From the NCBI GenBank assembly GCA_038203955.1, contig JBBRDK010000005.1, positions 1 to 64,000 on the forward strand: DNA of 64,000 nt, given 5' to 3'. The stretch is from JALYUA01 sp038203955. GTDB taxonomy: Bacteria > Acidobacteriota > Thermoanaerobaculia > UBA5066 > Gp7-AA6. The notes under the pieces were generated by a model. That model was not told the DNA's origin. It made no database searches and was given only the letters and a program-made list of their open reading frames with translations. Shown piece by piece: positions 33,888-41,039 of this stretch (the stretch's first letter is position 1; each line of letters starts with the position of its first letter). A program made the position numbers and the translations under genes.

Positions 33888-34918
33888 GGGCGTCGCCCCT
33901 CGGTTGGCGCGGCCGCGGCCAGCGCGGCATCTTCGAGGGAATAGTCGGGAGCCGGCGCGCCGGCGCCGCTCTCCTTCTCCCACTCCGCAGTCCTCCGGAA
34001 GGCGGTCTCCGGAGCCGTGATCTCGCGCCAGTCGAGTTCCCGCCGGATCCGGGATGTGTCGTAAGAGATCGGCTGGGCGAAATTTCCCGCGGCCGCCAGA
34101 TGGGGCGGCAGCCGCGCCTCGGCGAGCGCGACGACCTGCCCTTCCCATTCGAGCGCCCGGCCGAATGCCTGCGCCCGTTCCGCCATCGTCGGCGCCGTCT
34201 CTTCTCCCACGTTGTAGATGCGGCCGCGCGCCCTCTCCGCCGTCACCGCCAGCACGACGGCCTCGGCCACGTCGTCCACGTAACCGTGCGTCCAGCGAAA
34301 CGCGGCGTGCGACTTGCCGAAGAGAATCGCGGGGCGGCCATCCGCGATCCTGCGCCATGCCGCTCCGAAGCGGTGCTGCCGATCGCCCGGACCGTACACC
34401 GCCGGAAGGCGAAGGACGGTCCCCGGCATCGCGGGGTCGGACTGAACGACCCGCTCGACGAGGAGCTTTTCATAGTCCGCGAGATGATCCGGGAGACCTG
34501 GCATCCCTCGATACGGGAAGAGACTTTCCCGCATGGCCGAGTCTTCGGTCAGCGGCCGCGGATCCGGAGCTCCGCCTTCGCTTCCGGAGAAGACGCCCCA
34601 CGCGCGGTACACGTCGCCGCTCGAGAGCGCCACCACGCGGCGCGCGATTCCGCGGAAAGTGCTCATCAGCGCGCGGGAGTCCGCCTCACCGATGGGCGCC
34701 ATCGCGAGCACGACGTCCCAGGCGAGATCCGTCAGCTCGTCCGGAAAGGAGACGACCGGCGGCGCGGCGCCCGCGGCATGGACGTGCCGGACGCCGAACG
34801 GGAGGGACGCCTCGTGCTCGCCGCGGTGATACACCGTGACGTGATGTCCGAGGTTGGACAGCCGCGTCACCACCCGAGGCCCGAGGAACCCCGTCCCGCC
34901 GACGACGAGGACACGCAT
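33884..34918 (-). CDS. NAD-dependent epimerase/dehydratase-family SDR
   Basis: 344 residues. Rossmann start RVLVVGGTGFLGPRVVTRL; extended-SDR elements VVALSSGDVYRAWG and DYEKLLVERVV (YxxxK), RLPAVYGPGDRQHRFG, and RIYNVGEETAP near 225-235. Catalytic Ser-Tyr-Lys appears intact. Nucleotide-sugar epimerases and related isoflavone-reductase-like enzymes share this layout; the substrate is unknown. Followed, with overlap, by the small Cys protein. Confidence 0.9.
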   Translation of the reverse strand: MRVLVVGGTGFLGPRVVTRLSNLGHHVTVYHRGEHEASLPFGVRHVHAAGAAPPVVSFPDELTDLAWDVVLAMAPIGEADSRALMSTFRGIARRVVALSSGDVYRAWGVFSGSEGGAPDPRPLTEDSAMRESLFPYRGMPGLPDHLADYEKLLVERVVQSDPAMPGTVLRLPAVYGPGDRQHRFGAAWRRIADGRPAILFGKSHAAFRWTHGYVDDVAEAVVLAVTAERARGRIYNVGEETAPTMAERAQAFGRALEWEGQVVALAEARLPPHLAAAGNFAQPISYDTSRIRRELDWREITAPETAFRRTAEWEKESGAGAPAPDYSLEDAALAAAAPTEGRRP

Positions 34919-34935
34919 TCCGGCGGAGCATAGCG

Positions 34936-35011
34936 GGGAAACGGGAGCCGAGCGACCAACGGGAGCGAGACGGCCGCGGTACGCGCGGTCAACTAGACCG
35001 GGTATCGACGG
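34936..35011. repeat. Dispersed about 75-bp repeat, copy C
   Basis: Same core as copies A and B, with GCCGCGGTACGCGCGGTC in the hairpin part: CCGCG pairs with CGCGG around GTACG, so the stem is kept although the loop differs. It lies just upstream of the epimerase start. Confidence 0.85.
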
Positions 35012-35043
35012 AACGACCGTGGAAAGGAGCGGAACCGATCACG

Positions 35044-35071
35044 AGAACTGAAAACCTAAAACTCAAAACTC
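35044..35071. repeat. Heptamer array at the deformylase stop
   Basis: GAGAACT, GAAAACC, TAAAACT, CAAAACT, ending 2 bp before the stop codon of the deformylase gene. Inverted relative to the array at 35599, so the gene is bracketed by inverted arrays. Confidence 0.75.
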
Positions 35072-35073
35072 TC

Positions 35074-35589
35074 TCACCCGAAATTCACGGTGTAGGCCAG
35101 AGATCGCATGTCCGGCATCCGGTCGAGATAGACCAGACCGTCGAGATGGTCGATTTCATGCTGCAGGACCCGCGCGTGGTAGCCGGACGCCTCGAAGTCG
35201 ACGGCTTTTCCGGAGCGGTCGAGCGCCCGCACCCGGATCGTCTCGAACCGGGGGACTACCCCTCCCCACAGAAACGGAACGGAAAGGCACCCCTCGGAGT
35301 CGGTTTCCATCGCGGCGCCGACGCCTTCATAGGACGCGTTGAAGAGCGCGGTCAAGGGAATCTCCTTCTCGTTGCGCCTGCGCTTCTCCGGGTGCACCTC
35401 GTAGAGGAACGCCCGAAGCGGGGTAAACACCTGAGGAGCGGCGATCCCCGTGCCCTCGTACTCCCGCATGGTGTCCTCAAGGTCGGCGAGGAAGGACTCG
35501 TAGTCGCCGCGGGAAAGGGCCCTCGGATCGACGTCCTGCGAACGAGCCCGGAGGACCTTGACTCCGAGCTTGGCGACTTTGAGAATCAT
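35074..35589 (-). CDS. def: Peptide deformylase
   Basis: 171 residues. The three family motifs are intact: GTGIAAPQV (about 47-55), EGCLSVP (about 98-104, metal Cys) and QHEIDHLDG (about 142-150, metal His pair and Glu). It removes the N-formyl group from nascent proteins using Fe2+. There is no Shine-Dalgarno before the ATG; a heptamer array starts 10 bp upstream and another sits at its stop. It may be a second copy, since no fmt gene is adjacent. Confidence 0.95.
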   Translation of the reverse strand: MILKVAKLGVKVLRARSQDVDPRALSRGDYESFLADLEDTMREYEGTGIAAPQVFTPLRAFLYEVHPEKRRRNEKEIPLTALFNASYEGVGAAMETDSEGCLSVPFLWGGVVPRFETIRVRALDRSGKAVDFEASGYHARVLQHEIDHLDGLVYLDRMPDMRSLAYTVNFG

Positions 35590-35598
35590 GGGAGAGAG

Positions 35599-35720
35599 TT
35601 TTCGGTTCTCAGTTCTCAGTTCTCAGTTCTCCGCTCTCCGGTTTCGGGAAACGACCACCGCTAGTAACGCGAGCAGGAACAACCGACGGCTGATCGCTGA
35701 GAGCTGACAGCTGACAGCTT
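35599..35720. repeat. Inverted heptamer arrays between deformylase and tRNA-Phe
   Basis: TTTTCGG, three TTCTCAG, TTCTCCG and CTCTCCG at 35599-35640. An inverted array GCTGATC, GCTGAGA, GCTGACA, GCTGACA at 35689-35716 follows a 48-bp spacer. The second array ends a few bases from the tRNA 3' end. Confidence 0.8.
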
Positions 35721-35726
35721 TATCGT

Positions 35727-35802
35727 TGGTGCCCAGGGACGGAATTGAACCGCCGACACAGGGATTTTCAGTCCCTTGCTCTACCGACTGAGCTACCTGG
35801 GC
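35727..35802 (-). tRNA. tRNA-Phe (GAA)
   Basis: 76-nt cloverleaf with encoded CCA. Acceptor GCCCAGG pairs with CCTGGGC, the anticodon loop is CTGAAAA (GAA) and the T loop is GGTTCAATTCC. A discriminator A precedes CCA. Confidence 0.97.
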
Positions 35803-35818
35803 TCTCTCCGGGGCCGCG

Positions 35819-35847
35819 AGTGTAGCGAGATTCCCGCACACTGACAA
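35819..35847 (-). promoter_or_regulatory. Sigma70-type promoter of tRNA-Phe
   Basis: Minus strand TTGTCA (35847-35842), 17-bp spacer, TACACT (35824-35819), 16 bp before the tRNA 5' end. The best-formed promoter in the window. Confidence 0.8.
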
Positions 35848-36031
35848 CGCCTTTCGGGCGCCGTTTCAGGCGCTTCCGCCCGCGAGCGGCGCCTCTCGCT
35901 TGCCCGGAGCGAACGTCCGGGTGGATCATGGGCGCGATGAAACCGAGGCGCCCTGCCGATCCCTTCCTCCCGTACCGCCGGGAATGCGCGAACGGCGCAT
36001 CTCGTTGTCCCGCCGAAGACTGGAGGTCCGG

Positions 36032-36937
36032 TTGAGAACCTTGGTCGCGCTCTGCCTCTCGGGCCTCGCCATGACTTCCGCGGCGCAGCAGCCCGCCCCG
36101 ACGCCCGCGCCGGGCGGCATACCGCTTTCCGCCGGGAGTGCCGTGACGAGTCCGGGCAACGCCCGCTGGGCGGCGACTCCCGACGAGGCCATGGCGCGCG
36201 CCGCCTCGGAAGGGAAATTCGTGTACGTCGAGTTCGACGCGCCGAAATGTGGTCAGTGCCGGCGCATGGACGCGCTCCTCTACCCGGCCTTTCAGTTCGA
36301 AGCCGTCCTGCTGCCGATGGTTCCCGTGAAGATCTCACTGGCGTCGCCGGAGGGCCGCGAGCTGGCCAGGCGGTACGAGGTTCGAGAGACTCCCGCGGTG
36401 CTCGTGACGACGCCCGAGGGGCGCATCGTGTTCCAGATGCAGGGGTTCGCGAACGCGGAGGAGTTCTACCAGCGGATCACCCGGGACACTTCGGCGTATC
36501 GCGCGTTTGAGCGGCGGGTCGATTCGCAGGACATCGCGAAGCTGAAGCCCCGGGAGGCGTTCGAGACGGGTCGCGAGCTCTACCAGCGGTCCGACTCGGC
36601 CGCCGCGCTTCCGCGTCTCAGGCGGGCGGCGTCGGCCCCGCAGTCGCCGCCCGCCGTCCGGGACGAAGCGCGCGAGATCCTCGCGGCGGTCGAGCTCGAC
36701 CTCGGCCAGGTAGCGAGCTCCCGGAAGACGATCGACCGCCTTCTGGCGACGTCGCGCGATCCCCTCCGCCGGGAACGCGCGGAGCTCTTCCGCGCGCAGC
36801 TGCCCCTGGCCGAGGACAAGCCCGCCGAAGCGCTCGCTCTCTTCAAGAAGTTCCAGAAAGACCATCCGAAGTCTCCCTACATCGAGCAGGTCAACGCGAT
36901 GCTCGCGCGTCTGACCGCCCCGCCTTCCAATCCATGA
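36032..36937 (+). CDS. Exported thioredoxin-fold protein with C-terminal TPR-like region
   Basis: 301 residues from a TTG at 36032 placed 5-6 nt after GGAGGT; an ATG at 35983 is possible but lacks this site. Signal LVALCLSGLAMTSAAQ. A thioredoxin-like domain (about 45-160) has KFVYVEFDAPKCGQCRRMDA, with CGQC as redox pair. The C-terminal 130 residues are helical repeats (LPRLRRAASAPQSPPAVRDE; AEALALFKKFQKDHPKS). Its stop overlaps the dsbD start (ATGA), so it probably receives electrons from DsbD in the periplasm. Confidence 0.85.
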   Translation: MRTLVALCLSGLAMTSAAQQPAPTPAPGGIPLSAGSAVTSPGNARWAATPDEAMARAASEGKFVYVEFDAPKCGQCRRMDALLYPAFQFEAVLLPMVPVKISLASPEGRELARRYEVRETPAVLVTTPEGRIVFQMQGFANAEEFYQRITRDTSAYRAFERRVDSQDIAKLKPREAFETGRELYQRSDSAAALPRLRRAASAPQSPPAVRDEAREILAAVELDLGQVASSRKTIDRLLATSRDPLRRERAELFRAQLPLAEDKPAEALALFKKFQKDHPKSPYIEQVNAMLARLTAPPSNP

Positions 36938-38676
36938 CGGCGAGACGGGTGTTCGCGGCTCTCGTTCTCTTCGCGGCGGCGCTCGCGGTCGCGGCGGCTC
37001 CCGTTCCGAAGCCGGCGGAGATCGTCTCGTTCACCGCCCGGTTCGACGCGAACGGGAAGAGCGCGGGAACGGTGCGGATCGCGGCGAAAATCCTCGCCGG
37101 GTACCACGTCAACAGCCACACGCCCACCGAGGACTACCTGATCCCCACGTCGGTCGTGCTCGATGCGCCGGCGGGGTCGTCGGCGGGAGCGGCCGTTTAC
37201 CCGCCCGGGCTGATGAAGAAGTTCTCATTCGCCGAAAAGCCGCTTTCCGTCTACGAGGGCGCGTTCTCCGTCGAGGTTCCGGTGTCGTGGACCGGCGGCG
37301 CTCCCGCGGGGTTCTCGGGAAAGCTCGACTTCCAGGCGTGCAACGACACGCAGTGTTTCGCCCCGGCCTCCCTCCCGTTTCGCGCGGAGGCGGGCGGCGC
37401 GGGCGCCCCGCTCGCGGCCCTGGCGGGGGGTGCCGTGCCCCTGTCCTCCGCCCCCGCCGCCGGGAGCCGGGACGCCCGGGCGGCGGGCGCCTCGTCGGAC
37501 TTCGAGGAACAGTTGAACCGCCGGGGGCTTCCCGTCGTCCTGCTCCTGCTCTTCGCCGGCGGCCTCGCGCTGAATTTGACGCCGTGCGTCTATCCCGTCA
37601 TTCCGCTGACTCTCTCCTTCTTCGCGGGCCAGGCGCCCGGCGACGGCCGGCGCGTGTTCCGCCTGGCGGCCATCTACGTGCTCGGGATGTGCACGATGTA
37701 CTCCGCGCTCGGCGTCGCGGCCGCGCTATCGGGCCGCCTCTTCGGATCCGCCCTGCAGTCTCCCTGGGTCCTCGGCGGTGTCGCCGCCATCCTCGTCGCG
37801 CTCGCGCTCTCGATGTTCGGCCTCTACGACCTGCGCATGCCGAGCGCCCTCATGCAGAAGGCGGGCGCCCGGTCCGGCGCAGCGGGCGCCTACGGAATGG
37901 GCCTCCTCGTCGGCGTCGTCGCGGCTCCCTGCGTGGGCCCGTTCGTCCTCGGACTGCTCGCCTTCGTCGCGGCCCGCCAGCAGGCCGGCCTCGGATTTCT
38001 CCTCTTCTTCGTTCTCTCGCTCGGCCTCGGACTGCCGTATCTCTTCCTGGGGGCATTCTCGGGAAGCCTGGCACGCCTGCCCCGCGCCGGCATGTGGATG
38101 GAGTCCGTCAAGAAAGTCTTCGGCTGGGTCCTCCTGGCGATGGCGGCGTACTTTCTGCGCCCCGTCCTCCCCCGCCCGCTGGGCGACTGGCTGCTTCCGG
38201 GGGTTCTGCTGATCGCCGCGGTCTTTCTCGCCTTGCGGGGCACGGCGTGGAAGCCCGCGCTGCGGGCGTTCGCCGCCCTTCTCTTCGTCGCCGCGGCCCT
38301 TTTCTTCCGCCCCCGGGGGCGCGTGGACGCCGGCGGGCTCGAGTGGCGTCCGTACGCCGCGCAGACGATCGCCGCGGCCGGCCGAGCCGCCGTTATCGAC
38401 TTTTCCGCGGACTGGTGCCTCCCGTGTCGCGAGCTCGAGGAAAAGACGTTCTCGGATCCGCGCGTACGGGCTGAGCTCGAGCGCCGCGGCCTGTTCAAGG
38501 CGGACCTCACCCGATCCGGCTCTCCCGAGGTGGCCGCGCTGTCGGACAAGTACGCGATCCTGGGCGTTCCGACTCTCGTGTTCTTAGACGCCACGGGTCA
38601 GGAGCGGCGGGATCTGAGGCTCGTCGGGTTCGAGAGCCCCGAGGACTTCCTCGCGCGCCTCGCGAAGGCGCCATGA
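36934..38676 (+). CDS. dsbD: Thiol:disulfide interchange protein DsbD
   Basis: 580 residues with all three DsbD modules. Exported alpha domain: signal about 1-22, redox pair in FQACNDTQCFAP (C137/C142). Membrane beta domain: eight segments with NLTPCVYPVIPLTLSFF (about 215-231) and AAPCVGPFVLG (about 330-340), the two transmembrane cysteines. Gamma domain: FSADWCLPCRELEEKTF (about 488-504) with CLPC. It carries electrons from cytoplasmic thioredoxin to periplasmic thiol proteins, here likely the upstream thioredoxin-fold protein. Confidence 0.95.
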   Translation: MTARRVFAALVLFAAALAVAAAPVPKPAEIVSFTARFDANGKSAGTVRIAAKILAGYHVNSHTPTEDYLIPTSVVLDAPAGSSAGAAVYPPGLMKKFSFAEKPLSVYEGAFSVEVPVSWTGGAPAGFSGKLDFQACNDTQCFAPASLPFRAEAGGAGAPLAALAGGAVPLSSAPAAGSRDARAAGASSDFEEQLNRRGLPVVLLLLFAGGLALNLTPCVYPVIPLTLSFFAGQAPGDGRRVFRLAAIYVLGMCTMYSALGVAAALSGRLFGSALQSPWVLGGVAAILVALALSMFGLYDLRMPSALMQKAGARSGAAGAYGMGLLVGVVAAPCVGPFVLGLLAFVAARQQAGLGFLLFFVLSLGLGLPYLFLGAFSGSLARLPRAGMWMESVKKVFGWVLLAMAAYFLRPVLPRPLGDWLLPGVLLIAAVFLALRGTAWKPALRAFAALLFVAAALFFRPRGRVDAGGLEWRPYAAQTIAAAGRAAVIDFSADWCLPCRELEEKTFSDPRVRAELERRGLFKADLTRSGSPEVAALSDKYAILGVPTLVFLDATGQERRDLRLVGFESPEDFLARLAKAP

Positions 38677-38687
38677 GAGTTATCGCT

Positions 38688-39404
38688 TCATGCGGGCAAC
38701 CGCCCCAGTTTCTTGAGTGCTTCCTTCGCCGCCTTTCGCTGGGCCTCCCGCTTTGAATTTCCCGTGCCGAGAGCGAACGTCTCGCCGTCCCAGAACACCT
38801 CGACCACGAACACCTTTTCGTGGTCCGGGCCGTATTCGTCGACGATGCGGTAGTCGGGAAGAGGCAGACCGAGCGCCTGCGCGGATTCCTGGAGCGCCGT
38901 CTTGTAGTCGTGGAACGAGAGGTCGGCGAGGTCGATGCCGGCGATGTCGGGCGCGAAGACGCGCTGGATGAACTGGCCCGCCGCCGGCAGCCCGCCGTCC
39001 AGGTAAATCGCGGCCACGAGGGCCTCGAACCCGTCCGCCAGCAGGGAAAGCTTTTCACCGCCGCCGGACCGCGCTTCGCCCGTCCCCATCCGGAGAAACC
39101 GGCCGATCTTGAGCTCGCGGGACTTCGTCGAAAGTGTCGCCGCCGACACCAGGTGCGCCTTGATCTTCGAGAGGGCGCCCTCCTGAAGGTTCGGGAAGTT
39201 GCGATAGATGAGATCCCCCACGACGAACCCCAGGACCGTGTCACCCAGGAACTCGAGGCGCTCGTTGTTCGGGGACGGAAGATCCCGCCGTTCGTTGGTG
39301 TACGACTTATGGGTCACCGCGCGAACGATCAGCTCGCGGTCGCGAAACGTGTAGCCCAGGCTCTCCTCGAGCTCCTGGAGGCCCTCCGCAACGGCTTTGC
39401 TCAC
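38688..39404 (-). CDS. rnc: Ribonuclease III
   Basis: 238 residues from GTG at 39404. RNase III signature NNERLEFLGDTVLGFVVGD (about 46-64) and the second catalytic acidic site LLADGFEALVAAIYLD (Asp/Glu). A dsRNA-binding domain covers about 165-235 (DYKTALQESAQALGLP; GNSKREAQRKAAKEALKKLG). It cuts double-stranded RNA in rRNA and mRNA maturation. It lies 32 bp downstream of tRNA-Leu on the same strand, and its leader contains a 15-bp tandem duplication; co-transcription with the tRNA is possible. Confidence 0.97.
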   Translation of the reverse strand: MSKAVAEGLQELEESLGYTFRDRELIVRAVTHKSYTNERRDLPSPNNERLEFLGDTVLGFVVGDLIYRNFPNLQEGALSKIKAHLVSAATLSTKSRELKIGRFLRMGTGEARSGGGEKLSLLADGFEALVAAIYLDGGLPAAGQFIQRVFAPDIAGIDLADLSFHDYKTALQESAQALGLPLPDYRIVDEYGPDHEKVFVVEVFWDGETFALGTGNSKREAQRKAAKEALKKLGRLPA

Positions 39405-39410
39405 GCCAGT

Positions 39411-39440
39411 CTCGTCGGCCCTGGTCTCGTCGGCCCTGGT
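39411..39440. repeat. 15-bp perfect tandem duplication between tRNA-Leu and rnc
   Basis: CTCGTCGGCCCTGGT at 39411-39425 and again at 39426-39440. The second copy includes the tRNA CCA end and discriminator, so the first copy is a duplicated tRNA 3' tail. Confidence 0.8.
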
Positions 39441-39525
39441 ACCGGAGGCCGGGGTCGAACCGGCACGGGCCTTTCGGCCCTCGGGATTTTAAGTCCCGTG
39501 CGTCTACCCATTTCGCCACTCCGGC
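39437..39525 (-). tRNA. tRNA-Leu (UAA)
   Basis: 89 nt with CCA. Acceptor GCCGGAG with CTCCGGT, anticodon loop CTTAAAA (TAA), and a long variable arm (CGAGGGCCGAAAGGCCCGTG) as expected for leucine. A TGCTACCAT extended -10 lies 10-18 nt upstream on the minus strand. Confidence 0.97.
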
Positions 39526-39673
39526 ATGACCGATGATGGTAGCAGAGCGACTGCATCGGCCCGGTGGGCCGCAGGCCACCCGAAGACGCCATCGGCGCGC
39601 TGGAGGAGTCGAAATCGCGCACCGCGCGAGGCTCCGGGACAGGCAATGGATCCGCGGGCGGTGAGATGGGAAA

Positions 39674-39871
39674 TCAGCGCGAGGCGTCTTCCCAGGAGGC
39701 GAGAGCGCGAAGGGCCTCTTCTTCCGCGCTGGCTTCGTCTCCCAGCCGGGAGATCGCGGGAAGGCATTTCTCCAGGGCCTTTGCGAGGCGCGTCGCGGCG
39801 TCGAGCTTTCGGATGATCTTGATCACGCCCTCAGACCGGAACGCGAAAACGGTCTCGCCACTGTCGAGCAT
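39674..39871 (-). CDS. Small hypothetical protein
   Basis: 65 residues from ATG 39871 with AGGTC upstream. FAFRSEGVIKIIRKLDAATRL and ALEKCLPAISRLG suggest a helical protein; composition is normal for the genome. No family recognised. An ATG further upstream (39961) would add a basic tail of doubtful value. It could be a chance frame. Confidence 0.4.
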   Translation of the reverse strand: MLDSGETVFAFRSEGVIKIIRKLDAATRLAKALEKCLPAISRLGDEASAEEEALRALASWEDASR

Positions 39872-40003
39872 GTGATGACCTGACGACCTCTCCGCCGGCC
39901 GCTCGCGCATCACTTTCGCGCGTCTGTGCCGACACACGGCCGCGCTCCTGGTTGCGGCCACCGGCCGAGGAAAATAGCAAGGACTATGCCTCGGGGGGCC
40001 GGG

Positions 40004-40038
40004 TTGAGCGTTGAGCGTTAGAAGTTGAGAGTTGAGAG
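40004..40038. repeat. Heptamer array (TTGAGCG to TTGAGAG transition)
   Basis: TTGAGCG, TTGAGCG, TTAGAAG, TTGAGAG, TTGAGAG. It links the GCG-type and GAG-type units in one array, suggesting they belong to one family. It lies 37 bp from the tRNA-Cys 3' end. Confidence 0.85.
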
Positions 40039-40074
40039 TAGTCGCTCAGAGTCCGTCAGGGGCCGGGCGATCAG

Positions 40075-40150
40075 TGGAGGCGACGGGCGGATTCGAACCG
40101 CCGAATAAAGGTTTTGCAGACCTCTCCCTTAACCACTTGGGTACGTCGCC
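40075..40150 (-). tRNA. tRNA-Cys (GCA)
   Basis: 76 nt with CCA. Acceptor GGCGACG with CGTCGCC, anticodon loop CTGCAAA (GCA), discriminator U as usual for tRNA-Cys. A TAGAAT box (minus, 40168-40163) lies 12 nt upstream. Confidence 0.97.
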
Positions 40151-40236
40151 CCGGGGCCGCCGATTCTACCCGAAGGAAACGGCCCGCCACGCGTTGGATC
40201 GGACTCCAGAGCGGGGATGTGGGCTGCCGCCTTTCA

Positions 40237-40839
40237 TTACGCGCTCGCGTAGTCGCGAATCAGGCCCGTCACGACGCCCTGCACGGTCACGTCGCGCGCG
40301 TCGGCCATGATCGGCTTCATCGCGGCATTGGCCGGCTGGAGCCGCACGCGGGCCCCCTCGGCGTAATACCGTTTCAGAGTGGCCTCGCCGCGCACGAGCG
40401 CGACGACGGTCTGGCCGTTCTGCGCGCTCGCCCGCCGCGCGACGACGACGTAGTCCCCATCGCGGATTCCATCCTCGACCATCGAGTCCCCGCGCACCCG
40501 GAGGACGAAGTGCTCGCCCTTCCCCAGAAGGGAGGAGGGAACTTCGATCGTCTCCTCGTTCGGAAAGGGCTCGATCGGCCGCCCGGCGGCCACGCTTCCG
40601 AGAAGGGCGATCTCGCGCGCGCCCCCTTCTTCCGCCGCCGGGGAGATGCCGCGGCTCCGGTTCCACTGCCGGGACAGGGCGCCTTTTTCCTCCAGGCGCT
40701 TCAAGTGTTTCTGGACGGTGCCGAAGGACGAGAGGTGAAACTTCTCCCGGATCTCCCGCTGGGTCGGAGAGATTCCTTTCTCGTCTCGATACGCCCGAAG
40801 GAAGTCCAAGATCTCTTTTTGCCGTTTTGTGAGGTTCAT
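40237..40839 (-). CDS. lexA: LexA repressor (SOS response)
   Basis: 200 residues. N-terminal winged helix (1-65: LTKRQKEILDFLRAYRDEKG, then SFGTVQKHLKRLEEKGAL). Self-cleavage site Ala85-Gly86 in GSVAAGRPIE, catalytic Ser119 in RGDSMVEDGI and Lys156 in GEATLKRYY. It represses DNA-damage genes and cleaves itself with RecA. I could not identify a clear palindromic operator in its own upstream region, but the acidobacterial LexA box is not established. Confidence 0.96.
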   Translation of the reverse strand: MNLTKRQKEILDFLRAYRDEKGISPTQREIREKFHLSSFGTVQKHLKRLEEKGALSRQWNRSRGISPAAEEGGAREIALLGSVAAGRPIEPFPNEETIEVPSSLLGKGEHFVLRVRGDSMVEDGIRDGDYVVVARRASAQNGQTVVALVRGEATLKRYYAEGARVRLQPANAAMKPIMADARDVTVQGVVTGLIRDYASA

Positions 40840-41039
40840 TTCACTCGCTTGCCTTATGAAACATGGCCGATGGCCGTTCCCGACGAATCAGTAGAGCCGA
40901 GGGAACCACCGCGGCCGCGCCCCTGGCCATCGAGGAGCGGCCCATCGGCCCACCTCGGACAGCATGGGCGCAAAAGAGGCGTAAGTCAAGGGGCATCGTG
41001 AGTCCGGCGGCGATTGCCGTTCTGGTTCCCGCCCTTCCT

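Noticed and set aside
39411..39525. Integration (att) site at tRNA-Leu
   Set aside because: The 15-bp duplication is in tandem and no integrase or foreign island lies on either side.
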